From the NCBI RefSeq assembly GCF_910592395.1, contig NC_088320.1, positions 16,676,501 through 16,740,500 on the forward strand: a DNA stretch of 64,000 nt. The letters are read 5' to 3'. The notes under the pieces were generated by a model. The model worked only from the letters and a program-made list of their open reading frames with translations, searched no databases and was not told the origin of the DNA. This document shows positions 13,401 to 22,368 of the stretch, in pieces. The translations under genes and the position numbers were made by a program. The DNA comes from Lineus longissimus. Its lineage: Eukaryota > Nemertea > Pilidiophora > Heteronemertea > Lineidae. The stretch's first letter is position 1. Each line of letters begins with the position of its first letter.

Positions 13401-16400
13401 GTAGTGCTGCTCTTGCTGCCATTGGTTTTGCATCATCTGCATCTGGGCGTGGGGTGGCTGTCCATGGCCTGGAGAAATAAATGAATACGTAGTTAGAGTA
13501 ATATGGTCTCTGTCCGTGAGCTGGAGTAATATGGTAATATGTAGTTACAGTAATATGAACTCTGACTGTGACCTGGAGAAATACTGTAATATGTAGTTAC
13601 AGTAATATGATCGCTGTCTGTGGCCTGGAGAAATACTGTAACATGTAGTTACAGTAATATGATCTCTGTCTGTGGCCTGGAGAAATACCGTAATATGTAG
13701 TTACAGTAATATGATATTTTCAAGTTTAGCTTTCAAGTTCAAAAGTTCGCACAAATTTCTCAAATTGTTATGATACAGTGGAACCCCGGTAACACGACCA
13801 CCCAAGGGACTAAGCCGAAGTGGTCGTGTTACCGGGGTGGTCGCGTTAGTGAATTTAAGAATGATAAGTAGGTTTTCCCGCCAAAACATCGTCCTGGCAG
13901 ATATGCTGTGTGTACATTGACATGCATTAATGACTACGCCACCGGGTGATTCGATAATTTTGTGTGTATATTACGAATAAAAAATCATTTTCTTGAGTGT
14001 TTTGCGTTTAATTTACAACTTATGTAAATGAGTAAATAAACTGACGAGAGCTAATTAGACCAAACATTACATTAAAACTTGAGCATGCTAATTAGAGCAA
14101 GCATGTTATTCACACCATCGGCAGCTGCCCTTCTTGATGTCAAGCTAATATTCCCGCTAACATTGAGAGAGGTGATGTGAGAAGATGTTGAGAATTCTTC
14201 CTGATGTCTTCCTGCTTTAACTTCAGCCAATTTGAACTGGTACTGATTAAATCATCTTTTTAAAAACGTATTTTATCAATATTACGACGTAGTAAGCATT
14301 CTTTACTTTGAGTATTGGTACTCTTACTAATCAACATAATTTATTTGTCCTAAAAACTACGTGCGCATGCCTCTTGACATCATTTAATACTAAATGATGA
14401 AAACAAACCGTGAGTCGAAAAGAAAGTTTATTCTTCATTTTATTTGCGCTTACATTTGATCAAACTCACTCACACATCATTTATTTTCATATGGATTCCC
14501 ATGGTCATTGTGTTCGAGGTGCTAACTATCAACACGGATTTGCGAGAAGGTGCCAATTGATACGATGCGGTCATGGTTGATTACGGCAATTAGGCCTCAT
14601 GGTCGCGTTAGCGGGGTTAATTTGCAGTTTGGGACCGACCAAGCTGGTGGTCGCGGTTTGGGTACCGGGGTGGTCGTGTTAGCGAGGGCCAGTTAATGGG
14701 AATTAGAGAGAAAACCATTCGGGACCGGAGAATTTTGGTCGTGTTCGCGGGGTGGTCGCGTTACTGAGGTGGTCACCGACCGGGGTTCCACTGTATATGT
14801 GTATTTAGAAATTTCGTTCAGTTTTTCCAATCAAAGAATAAGTTTTCACAAGTTTAGGAAATTTCCAATCAGACGATAAGTCTGATTTTTAAACAAGCGT
14901 TCTTAGTTAACTTTTAGGTAAATGGAAACCTTTATAGAAATATCTTCCCAATGAACTGGTAACTGTTGTATAAAAGTAAGTCACCAATCAGTCAATATAG
15001 TGATGGTAAACACATGTAGAGTACAGCTATTCCTATGACAAGTACCAAAAATAAAGCCAAACATGTTCTATACGGTCAATGGTGACATACTTTGACTCAG
15101 AGCAGAGGCAGTTGTTCTCGTGTTCCCTCATACGATTCCAGGCCACTACAGTAAACTTTCTGTTACTCTCGTATGATTCCAGGCCACTACATTAAACTTT
15201 CTGTTCCCTCGTACGATTCAAGGCCACTACAGTCAACTTTCTGTTCCCTCGTACGATTCCAGGCCACTACAGTAAACTTTCTGTTCTCTCGTACGATTCC
15301 AGGCCACTACAGTAAACTTTCTGTTCCCTCGTACGATTCCAGGCCACTACAGTAAACTTTCTGTTCCCTCGTACGATTCCAGGCCACTACAGTAAACTAT
15401 CTGTTCCCTCGTACGATTCCAGGCCACTACAGTAAACTATCTGTTCCCTCGTACGATTCCAGGCCATTACAGTAAACTTTCTGTTCCTTCATACGATTCC
15501 AGGCCATCACAGTAAACTTTCTGTTCCCTCGTACGATTCCAGGCCACTACAGTAAACTTTCTGTTCCCTCGTACGATTCCAGGCCATTACAGTAAACTTT
15601 CTGTTCCTTCATACGATTCCAGGCCATCACAGTAAACTTTCTGTTCCCTCGTACGATTCCAGGCCACTACAGTAAACTTTCAGTTCTCTCGTACGATCCC
15701 ACGCCACTACATTAAACCTTCTGTTCCCTCGTACGATTCCAGGTCACTACATCAAACTTTCTGTTCACTCGTACTATTCCACGCCACTACATTAAACTTT
15801 CTGTTCCCTCGTACGATTCCAGGCCACTACATCAAACTTTCTGTTCTCCTGTACGATTCCAGGCCAAAACAGTCAACTCTCTGTTCCCTCGTACGATTCC
15901 AGGCCACTACGGTCAACTTTCTGTTCCCTCATACGATTCCAGGCCACTGCAGTAAACTTTCTGTTCTCTCGTACGATTCCAGGCCACTACATCAAACTTT
16001 CTGTTCCCTCGTACGATTCCAGGCCACTACAGTAAACTATCTGTTCCCTCGTACAATTCCAGGCCTCTACAGTAAACTTTCTGTTCCTTCATATGATTCC
16101 AGGCCACTACAGTAAACTATCTGTTCCCTCGTACCATTCCAGGCCACTACAGTCAACTTTCTGTTCCTTCATACGATTCCGGGCCACGATTCCAGGCCAC
16201 TACAGTAAACTATCTGTTCCCTCGTACAATTCCAGGCCTCTACAGTCAACTTTCTGTTCCCTCGTACGATTCCAGGCCACTACGGTAAACTTTCTGTTCC
16301 CTCGTACGATTCCAGGCCACTACGGTAAACTTTCTGTTCCCTCGTACGATTCCAGGCCACTACGGTAAACTTTCTGTTCCCTCGTACGATTCCAGGCCAC

Positions 16401-19315
16401 TACAGTAAACTTTCTGTTCCTTCATACGATTCCAGGCCACTACAGTAAACTATCTGTTCCCTCGTACGATTCCAGGCCACTACAGTCAACTTTCTGTTCC
16501 CTCATACGATTCCAGGCCACTACGGTAAACTTTCTGTTCACTCGTACGATTCCAGAATATTACAGTAAACTTTCTGTTCCCTCGTATGATTCCAAGCCAC
16601 TACAGTAAACTATCTGTTCCCTCGTACAATTCCAGGCCTCTACAGTAAACTTTCTGTTCCTTCATATGATTCCAGGCCACTACAGTAAACTATCTGTTCC
16701 CTCGTACCATTCCAGGCCACTACAGTCAACTTTCTGTTCCTTCATACGATTCCGGGCCACGATTCCAGGCCACTACAGTAAACTATCTGTTCCCTCGTAC
16801 AATTCCAGGCCACTACAGTCAACTTTCTTTTCCCTCGTACGATTCCAGGCCACTACGGTAAACTTTCTGTTCCCTCGTACGATTCCAGGCCACTACGGTA
16901 AACTTTCTGTTCCCTCGTACGATTCCAGGCCACTACGGTAAACTTTCTGTTCCCTCGTACGATTCCAGGCCACTACAGTAAACTTTCTGTTCCTTCATAC
17001 GATTCCAGGCCACTACAGTAAACTATCTGTTCCCTCGTACGATTCCAGGCCACTACAGTCAACTTTCTGTTCCCTCATACGATTCCAGGCCACTACGGTA
17101 AACTTTCTGTTCACTCGTACGATTCCAGAATATTACAGTAAACTTTCTGTTCCCTCGTATGATTCCAAGCCACTACAGTAAATTTTCTGTTCCCTCATAC
17201 GATTCCAGGCCACTACAGTGAACTTTCTGTTCCCTCTTACGGTTCCAGGCCACTACAGTAAACTTTCTGTTTCCTCGTACGATTCCAAGCCACTACGGTA
17301 AACTTTCTGTTCCCTCATACGATTCCAGGCCACTACAGTAAACTTTCTGTTCCCTCGTACGATTCCGGGCGATTACAGTAAACTTTCTGTTCTCTCGTAC
17401 GATTCCAGGTCACTACATTAAACTTTCTGTTCCCTCGTACGATTCCAGGCCATTACAGTAAACTTTCTGTTCCCTCGTACAATTCCAGGCCACTACAGTC
17501 AACTTTCTGTTCCTTCGTACGATTCCAGGCCACTACGGTCAACTTCTGTTCCCTCATACGATTCCAGGCCATTACAGTAAACTTTCTGTTCCCTCGTACG
17601 TTTCCAGGCCATTACAGTAAACTTTCTGTTCCCTCGTACGATTCCAGGCCATTACAGTAAACTTTCTGTTCCCTCGTACGATTCCAGGCCACTACAGTAA
17701 ACTTTCTGTTCCCTCGTACGATTCCAGGCCATTACAGTAAACTTTCTGTTCTCTCGTACGATTCCAGGCCACTACGGTAAACTTTCTGTTCCCTCATACG
17801 ATTCCAGGCCACTACAGTAAACTTTCTGTTCTATCGTACGATTCCAGGCCACTACAGTAAACTTTCTGTTCTCTCGTACGATTCCAGGCCACTACATTAA
17901 ACTTTCCGTTCCCTCATACGATTCCGGGCCATTACAGTAAACTTTCTGTTCCCTCGTACGATTCCAGGCCACTACGGTAAACTTTCTGTTCCCTCATACG
18001 ATTCCGGGCCATTACAGTAAACTTTCTGTTCCCTCGTACGATTCCAGGCCATTACAGTAAACTTTCTGTTCTCTCGTACGATTCCAGGCCACTACAGTAA
18101 ACTTTCTGTTCCCTCATACGATTCCAGGCCACTACAGTAAACTTTCTGTTCCCTCATACGATTCCAGGCCACTACAGTCAACTTTCTGTTCCCTCATACG
18201 ATTCCAGGCCACTACGGTCAACTTTCTGTTCCCTCATACGATTCCAGGCCACTACAGTAAACTTTCTGTTCCCTCGTACGATTCCAGGCCACTACAGTAA
18301 ACTTTCTGTTCCCTCGTACGATTCCAGGCCACTACAGTAAACTTTCTGTTCCCTCGTACGATTCCAGGCCACTACAGTAAACTTTCTGTTCCCTCGTACG
18401 ATTCCAGGCCACTACAGTAAACTTTCTGTTCCCTCATACGATTCCAGGCCACTACAGTAAACTTTCTGTTCCCTCGTACAATTCCAGGCCACTACAGTAA
18501 ACTTTCTGTTCCCTCGTACGATTCCAGGCCACTACAGTAAACTTTCTGTTCCCTCGTACGATTCCAGGCCACTGCGCCAATGAAGAATGCCTTACAGAAG
18601 TAAAGAGCATTCAAGTTGGTAGATTATTAACTTACCCTGCATGCCGGGGGGAGGTCCATGGTGGTGGTGTTGTGGAGGCGGTGCATGCTGCTGTCGGCCT
18701 GAAGTAAAAACCAGGGATTTAAGGTCCGAAAGAAGAACAGATCAAATCATAGATATTTGTTGATGATGAGCATTGTTTTCTTCTTTCATGACTGGTACGC
18801 TGTATCCTCTATATAGGCAGCAGCTTGGCAGGCAAGATAAAGTTACATAAAGTCGCCAACAGGGGTCTCTCAGTGTCTCACATCTCATAGGAATCGAAAT
18901 GACTCATTCCAGCTTATACGAGGAATATATTAGTAGTGTTGAATCTGACATGACCTAGGGCCCCTACTCTGTATATTAGTCACCTGAAGATGGCCAAATT
19001 AGCTCGCTTCAGCCTATAGTCCCCCTTTAAAATTATATGGGGAACATAGGTACCGGGGAACATAGGTACCGGGGAACATAGGTACCGGGGAACATAGGTA
19101 TGTATTGGGGGGGGGGGGGGGTATAGGTAGCGGGGAACATAGGTACCGGGTATCATGTGTATTGGGCAACATCTACACAGACTGGACACGAAGACCAGGC
19201 AAGGACTCCACAGAACAGCGTTACTACTATACTAGCCATAGACCCTTACTTTCGACTACAATGCCTTACCCTGGAAGGACTGATTGCCCATGGGGTAACC
19301 ACCATAACCTGCCAT
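4429..19315 (-). CDS. penta-EF-hand (sorcin/grancalcin/peflin-like) gene, 11 coding exons
   Basis: Spliced minus-strand gene, reconstructed from GT/AG borders and reading phase. Exons: 19270-19315, 18636-18698, 13308-13468, 12188-12247, exon 5 (9417 to an unresolved border), 9031-9055, 8709-8730, 8206-8359, 6942-7070, 5232-5305, 4429-4455. Exons 1-4 give 110 residues of Gly/Tyr- then Pro/Gln/His-rich sequence, as expected of PEF N-termini. Exons 5-11 give the PEF domain: EF2 loop DRNKDGIMQYGE and EF3 loop DQDGSGFVEANE are canonical, EF1, EF4 and EF5 degenerate, and the end DDFIQCVMCL matches the sorcin tail. PEF proteins are cytosolic Ca2+ sensors that dimerise through EF5 and move to membranes or partners on Ca2+ binding; this role is inferred from family. 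Introns hold large minisatellites. Peflin, grancalcin or a calpain small-subunit-like protein are the alternatives. Confidence 0.85.
4482..4965. repeat. 60-bp minisatellite in the last PEF intron
   Basis: Eight tandem copies of a 60-bp unit (gactttggtctccaccaagt, gaacctccaggcagagaaac, then a variable ctgtcttctctgagaataga). Open frames on both strands across it (for example 4376-5053 minus) arise because 60 is a multiple of 3. It lies in the intron between PEF exons 10 and 11. Confidence 0.95.
5232..5305 (-). CDS. PEF gene exon 10 (EF5 first half)
   Basis: 74 bp after acceptor TTCCGTTGCAG, donor GTAAGT. With the split Glu codon it encodes EAFRARDRTNHNGQET and ends TDYGYDD, matching the FRRRD...YDD segment of sorcin. 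Phase 1 in, phase 0 out. It is about five residues longer than the vertebrate proteins at the degenerate EF5 loop. Confidence 0.9.
5306..5826. other. intron sequence with GAT microsatellite
   Basis: Part of the PEF intron between exons 9 and 10. It contains a short (gat)n run at about 5459-5482. No exon or mobile element is recognised. Confidence 0.6.
5827..6612 (-). repeat. 36-bp minisatellite built on a 5' splice site
   Basis: About 22 copies of a 36-bp unit. On the minus strand each unit holds CTCCGAGCATACACAG followed by GTAAGAG, that is, the last bases of PEF exon 9 plus its donor, then CATAGCTTGATGA. Most copies keep GTAAG; two (near 6556 and 6592) have GATAAG and have lost the donor, and a few units are truncated. 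Confidence 0.95.
6613..6960 (-). repeat. 63-bp minisatellite sharing the same 5' splice site
   Basis: About six longer units, adjoining the 36-bp array and reaching into exon 9. Each has the exon-end plus donor motif followed by a tract with gattgactatcag and cactccacgccgtctatgag on the plus strand. The unit nearest exon 9 provides the real donor at 6941. Confidence 0.9.
6942..7070 (-). CDS. PEF gene exon 9 (EF4)
   Basis: 129 bp after acceptor TGATTTACAG, phase 1 in and phase 1 out. It encodes YNLSHKAVTTLLKRYSRAMD, then IAFDDFVALSVRLRAYT, corresponding to the sorcin EF4 region (KRYS...FDDY...KLRALT). EF4 is degenerate, as in the family. The donor is ACACAG/GTAAGA. The last 17 exonic bases plus this donor form the unit of the adjacent minisatellite. 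Confidence 0.9.
7409..8141. mobile_element. 733-bp MITE with 11-bp target duplication (MULE-like)
   Basis: Lies in the PEF intron 7071-8205. The ends form inverted repeats (ACTGCCCATAAGTCCGAAGG at the left; the complement, with one change, ends at 8139). They continue into subterminal copies of a gtccgaaggt/cataag motif in opposite orientations. Direct repeats TCATTCAAACA at 7398-7408 and 8142-8152 flank it exactly. Nine to eleven-base target duplications are typical of Mutator-like elements. No transposase frame is present. Confidence 0.7.
8206..8359 (-). CDS. PEF gene exon 8 (EF2 loop and EF3)
   Basis: 154 bp after acceptor CCCTCTCCCAG, phase 0 in and phase 1 out. It encodes RNKDGIMQYGEFKELLQ, a linker with HWHQLF, then DQDGSGFVEANELLNIIM. 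Joined to exon 7 it gives a complete EF2 loop with D, N, D, G and E at the usual positions; EF3 has D, D, S, G and E. Both look able to bind Ca2+. The donor GTGGGT is non-optimal. The exon edges match the conserved sorcin intron positions. Confidence 0.9.
8709..8730 (-). CDS. PEF gene exon 7 (22-bp microexon)
   Basis: 22 bp between acceptor TTGTCTTTCAG and a weak donor GTATCC. It encodes IMIMMLD after a split codon, matching the LMVSMLD-type helix just before the EF2 loop of sorcin. Phase 2 in, phase 0 out. The weak donor makes this the least certain short exon, but the protein match at both sides supports it. Confidence 0.7.
8731..9030. other. PEF intron, nothing recognised
   Basis: Sequence between microexons 7 and 6. 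No repeat family or exon recognised. The open frame at 8956-9162 on the plus strand crosses microexon 6 antisense and is not supported. Confidence 0.5.
9031..9055 (-). CDS. PEF gene exon 6 (25-bp microexon)
   Basis: 25 bp between acceptor CCCCATTCCAG and donor GTAAGT. With split codons it encodes ITWSMELCK, aligning with the sorcin segment that precedes the EF2 helix (NLETCR-type). Phase 1 in and phase 2 out fit both neighbours. Confidence 0.75.
9056..9416. other. PEF intron, nothing recognised
   Basis: Sequence between exons 6 and 5; no repeat or exon seen apart from the flanking splice sites. Confidence 0.5.
9417..12021 (-). CDS. PEF gene exon 5 (EF1), 5' border unresolved, minisatellite-bearing
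   Basis: The unique part (9417-9569) encodes DVPDLIEEKALIDEIFDECV then QAEELHKLLN, a degenerate EF1, and ends in phase 1 at donor GTAAGT (9416). Upstream in the same frame lie about 80 copies of DITPGHRPPP from the 30-bp minisatellite. Exon 4 ends in phase 0, so exon 5 must start in phase 0. Two AG sites do this: TGGAG at 12022-12023, making the whole array coding (exon 2605 bp, protein about 1,120 residues), or CCAGAG at 9733-9734 in a single variant unit (exon 9417-9732, protein about 360 residues). The common unit acceptor CCCCAG/GG would be phase 1 and would run into a stop. The EF1 part is solid; the extent of repeat translation is not. Confidence 0.6.
9570..11997. repeat. 30-bp minisatellite, about 80 units
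   Basis: 80 full copies of tggcggtctgtgccctgggg plus taatatcagg, with scattered single-base variants (tggtgg, cagatgg, ttatatc, ccatgg). On the minus strand it reads DITPGHRPPP in the PEF exon 5 frame. All three plus frames are also largely open, so lack of stops is not evidence of coding. Each unit contains ATATTACCCCAG/GG, a fair 3' splice site, on the PEF-sense strand. Confidence 0.98.
12188..12247 (-). CDS. PEF gene exon 4
   Basis: 60 bp, phase 0 at both ends, with acceptor TTTTCCTTCACAG and donor GTAAGT. It encodes 20 residues beginning ALAFKSEQEF and ending NQYVSP, an amphipathic stretch resembling the helix that leads into EF1. The phase-0 end constrains where exon 5 can start. Confidence 0.75.
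12524..13003. repeat. 54-bp minisatellite in PEF intron 3
   Basis: Nearly nine copies of a 54-bp unit (catatacgggagccatctag, ttcacttcctactattagat, atggtgtcagactt). It lies between PEF exons 4 and 3. Both plus-strand open frames here are repeat translations. Confidence 0.95.
13234..13306 (-). mobile_element. tRNA-derived SINE head / tRNA pseudogene
   Basis: On the minus strand an A-box-like GATGGTGTAGTGGTTA and a B-box-like GGGTTCAAATCCCACC are spaced as in a tRNA, with TGGG/CCCA as a T stem. The acceptor and anticodon stems do not pair properly, so it is not a functional tRNA. It begins at the first base after PEF exon 3, so the exon donor GTGAGC forms its 5' end. Confidence 0.55.
13308..13468 (-). 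CDS. PEF gene exon 3 (Gln-rich)
   Basis: 161 bp, 53 whole codons after the split Gly codon. It opens HGQPPHAQMQMM, is rich in Gln and Tyr, and ends SINPSQ. The acceptor is TTTATTTCTCCAG at 13469 and the donor is GTGAGC at 13307. The donor is the first base of a tRNA-like SINE segment, and the acceptor is repeated several times upstream in a 52-bp array. Confidence 0.8.
13469..13712 (-). repeat. 52-bp tandem repeat carrying the exon 3 acceptor
   Basis: About four to five diverged units of 52 bp. On the minus strand each reads TATTTCTCCAG/GCCA-like, copying the acceptor and first bases of PEF exon 3, then CAGAGATCATATTACTGTAAC. The copy nearest the exon is the real acceptor. Confidence 0.85.
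13776..14793. mobile_element. 1018-bp non-autonomous TA-inserting DNA transposon
   Basis: Ends are CAGTGGAACCCCGGT and its complement, flanked by TA at 13774-13775 and 14794-14795. Inside the termini are further direct and inverted copies of tggtcgtgttaccggggtgg-type sequence. No transposase frame. TA target and CAGTGGAAC ends suggest a Tc1/mariner-superfamily (pogo/Tigger-type) derivative; the subclass is inferred. Confidence 0.75.
14796..15120. other. PEF intron 2, nothing recognised
   Basis: AT-rich intronic sequence between the TA transposon and the 40-bp array. Confidence 0.5.
15121..18572. repeat. 40-bp minisatellite, about 86 units
   Basis: Roughly 86 copies of a 40-bp unit (tccctcgtacgattccaggc, cactacagtaaactttctgt). 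A higher-order duplication of about 573 bp is visible: the block beginning near 16093 recurs near 16666. It lies in the PEF intron between exons 3 and 2. On the plus strand each unit has a pyrimidine tract then CCAG/GCC, but the host gene is on the other strand. Confidence 0.97.
18636..18698 (-). CDS. PEF gene exon 2 (Pro/His/Gln-rich)
   Basis: 63 bp, entered after an acceptor ending CTTCAG and left at GTAAGT. It encodes RQQHAPPPQHHHHGPPPGMQ with a split Gly codon at each side (phase 1 in, phase 1 out). The composition fits the flexible N-terminal arm of PEF proteins. Confidence 0.8.
19038..19150. repeat. 16-bp repeat with G-run
   Basis: Five to six copies of ggggaacataggtacc interrupted by a run of G at 19107-19120. 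It lies in the first PEF intron. Confidence 0.85.
19270..19315 (-). CDS. PEF gene exon 1 (start codon)
   Basis: Minus-strand ATG at 19315-19313, then AGYGGYPMGNQSFQ, and a donor GTAAGG directly after 19270. The exon ends in phase 1, matching the phase-1 start of exon 2 (split Gly codon). A short Gly/Tyr/Pro-rich opening is typical of sorcin and peflin. The sequence just upstream (AAAGACACAG before TTATGG) could be an acceptor, so a non-coding 5' exon is possible. Confidence 0.75.
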
Positions 19316-20045
19316 AACTGTGTCTTTAGTATGATCAATTCAAAGCGAAAATGACGACGGAATAATTACAGCCTTTTGGTAACCACACCACAGACGCAAA
19401 TCCATAAACAATAACACGCGCAGTAGGAACGCAGTAAATTCTGACTAATAATAAGCCCCCCTTTAGGAGGGGCTCTTAAGATACACGTGTGTGTGGGAGT
19501 ATATCCTGATTTGATGAGAAATAAAGAGAGTAAATATTGTATCCTACAAACAATTTTTTTTGGTATTTTTCTGAATTAACTCCGTTGAGTTTACCGATTT
19601 CTCCGCGATCTTCCGGTGGTGGTTGCTATCCCATTGGTTGAAATTAATTTAAATCTTCATGGGAATTCGCTACATCATATGCCTAAGAAATTGGCCAATT
19701 ATATTAATATTTTTATTAGAGAAATATCCGTCCTAAATAATGACAGAAAAGGGTGGTTTATTTCAATTTTGTGTCGACATGGTCGAGGTCACGTGACATA
19801 AAAACAAAACAATCGCACACACCCGTCCAAAAAAGGCACTTTAAGAAAAATAAATACGTTTTTCCAGCTTAAAACCACACTGACGACTAAGTTATATTGG
19901 TCTACTGCCCAAATCTGAAGTATCAAAATGAATCACAAACTAGAACTAGCTCTATTTAGCAAAAGTTGCGTGAAAAATTCGGGTGAGCGACGTACATTCT
20001 GTACCCTAGCGGCCAATAAATAAACTACTTTCAGCCGTCTGCTCC
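19316..20045 (-). other. region upstream of the PEF start codon
   Basis: Expected to hold the 5' UTR and promoter of the PEF gene. I see no TATA box at a convincing position. A short hairpin (agcccccctttaggaggggct, about 19454-19474) is present. No coding exon supported. Confidence 0.35.
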
Positions 20046-20203
20046 GGTCTCGTTAGGGAGTTTTTCCCAAATGTACGCGATGATGACGTGCCCCATTAAC
20101 AGGACGTGACATCTATTTTAAAATGCGTTTCCAAAGTGAATGCATGAGGACAATCCATTTAAGTGTCGTATATCACTGGAAACGCCCGATTCCCGTGAAT
20201 AAG
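20046..20203 (+). repeat. dispersed repeat, copy a
   Basis: About 155 bases starting ggtctcgttagggagttttt recur at 30511-30664 in the same orientation with a few differences. The two are interspersed copies of one element of unknown type; I found no clear terminal repeats. Confidence 0.8.
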
Positions 20204-20269
20204 GACAATCACAATGTATTACATTACCAAAACAAAAATGTGTCGGAAGGAACTATATGGATGGTCCCA

Positions 20270-20500
20270 TCGCACCCCCCCCCCCTCCAGCAGTATGACA
20301 CAGAAGGGCTAGTTGTCTGTCCACCGGGGGGGGGGGGGGGGGGGGGGGAGCTTCCCCCCAACGCACTGGTAAAAACCTATGTCGACGGAGGGGGGTTTGG
20401 GGGGTGTCCCCCCATTGTAACAGCTGTAGTTGTTAGAGCTTGCACTTAACATATGCTCGTAGGGGGGTTCGGGGGAGCTCCCCCGACCTAAAGGGGGCTC
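20270..20500. repeat. C-run / G-run low-complexity tract
   Basis: A run of C (20274-20284) is followed by a G-run of over 20 bases (20325-20348) and by gggggagctccccc-type palindromes. The G tract could form G-quadruplexes. Length differs between the two copies of the segment (compare 48179-48254). Confidence 0.8.
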
Positions 20501-22368
20501 ACTTAGTCCTTGACTTTACATATTAAGGCTAATAACAATAAATGAATAATTTCATTGCCTCCTAAAAGAAGATATTTACAGTACGGTACACAATGAGCAC
20601 AACAGTTTTTCCCATAATTGTTACATAAGATTAAAGCATTAAAATATGGGCATAGACATACCAACTTCAGGATCAGAACGACCTGAGCAATAATCTGGTC
20701 AATTTATAGGCCTATGATTGGGACTTGGGATAGTTATAATCCCTCGCCGCTAGGAGGGCCCGGAGACAGTCCACTTGTACACTGCTTTCCTCAAGCGGGG
20801 GATTGGTGTAGGTGGAACAGGGCCACCCTGACCCGAGAGAGACCCAAGGACCTTATTCGCTCCACAATAGTGCCCTTGATGTTAAATTTCAGCAGGGCCA
20901 AAACCAGATCCCTCAGCAAAGCATTGTGCACATTCTTAACCAATCAGATTTCGAGTGACATTACTGTCCTTATATAGGTATCGTTCACACGTGCCTTTGT
21001 TTACATTTCTGACCTGGCAATTTTGCAGTGTTTTTGTTTAAGGAATTGATACTTCACTGGAGGTATTGCTTGTCGAAAGTACAAGTACTGCTTGTCGAAA
21101 GTTATTTAGTTTTAAAGTAGGCCTATCACCAAAACATAGACCATATACATGTACTAGTATACACCACATGCACTTGACAAGCGTCAGTATTTAAAACACG
21201 TAACCCTTTCACTATCATTTCAAATCAAATCTTAATGTGAACACGTGGAAATCTTCTAAAGTTCAACTTGCGTCACAGACTTGTCGAATTCTGATTGGCC
21301 GAAAGTACACAATGCTTTGCTGAAAGGGTGAGGAAAAAAAATTCGCAGCCGGTCGGTCAACGCCAACCAGACGCCTGAAAATACCCGAAGTTTGGCCTTT
21401 TAATGTTTCTGACAGTTTCTTTATGTCAAGGGCTCGAATAAGAGCACTATCTCTGTGCCTTTTGCTAAGGCCAAAACATCTTTTAACCAATGTGCCCTGT
21501 GTCGACTCGAGTTTCTTCAGATTACCCTTGCTAATTCCAATGCCAACCTGACTATGACCAGATCAGCAGTACAAAATATAAAAATTATGCTATGATCCAC
21601 TCGTATAAGGCTGGCACAACAAATGCAGTGACCATGACGAGCACGGCATGAAAGCACCAGAACGATTCTATTATTTAATGACATGACGTAAGTCGTTCAA
21701 CTGATGTTACCAACGCTCCCAATAAAATCTGCGTATTCAAGACTCGTGGAGCTTCAAGATCAGACGCGACGAGCACAGTCCACGCCACGTTTTCTAAGCA
21801 CAGGCCACGCCACGCAATGGTAAGACAGATTCGGTCTTGGGCATTACTCTGGCATATCCCAACCTCCACTTCTGTAAATGAGCACACATCCAATTCCGAA
21901 TTCCGATTTCCAAGAAATTTGCCGTTTTCCTCAGCAACCAAGAAGCCAATGACGGCTGCGCACTGAATCATTCCTGTCCAGTCCTCGCCACATGCGAACT
22001 CCTGCTTCATTTCAGTATGCCAAGCAGTTTTTGAATTTCGTCTTACTCCAAAGATTTATCCCCCCCCCCCTTCAATTCAAAATATTTCCCCTCATTTGGC
22101 TGCAGAAAGGACTTCTTGGCCGAACTCCACGTGTCCTTTTGTTCGTGAGGTTTAGACAGTTTCGGTTGGTTTTGGATCTCATTAGTGAGGTTCCGCAACA
22201 CTCCCGAATGACGACGAGGAATTCTTTGTATTCGTGACGAATTCTTTTATGATTTTGTTCGAATTCGTCAAGAACACCTCAAAAATCGCACCCTAAGCTT
22301 CTGGGCCTTTCACTCGGAACAAGTTTCTAGAGCTCGTGTTACCGTTACTATAACTTTTATCATTGCAG
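20501..22368. other. no supported gene
   Basis: A minus-strand open frame of 111 codons (21675-22010) has no recognised motif and no flanking splice context that I could place. Repeated cttgtcgaaagta motifs near 21070-21110 and paired attcgtgacgaattc stretches near 22230-22270 are minor. Confidence 0.4.

Noticed and set aside
15121-18572. CRISPR-like array
   Set aside because: Units are contiguous 40-bp repeats without unique spacers, and the DNA is eukaryotic.
19454-19474. Hairpin resembling a bacterial terminator
   Set aside because: No bacterial gene context; probably an incidental palindrome in animal DNA.
21675-22010. 111-codon minus-strand frame as a gene
   Set aside because: No motif, no convincing start or splice context, and length within chance expectation.
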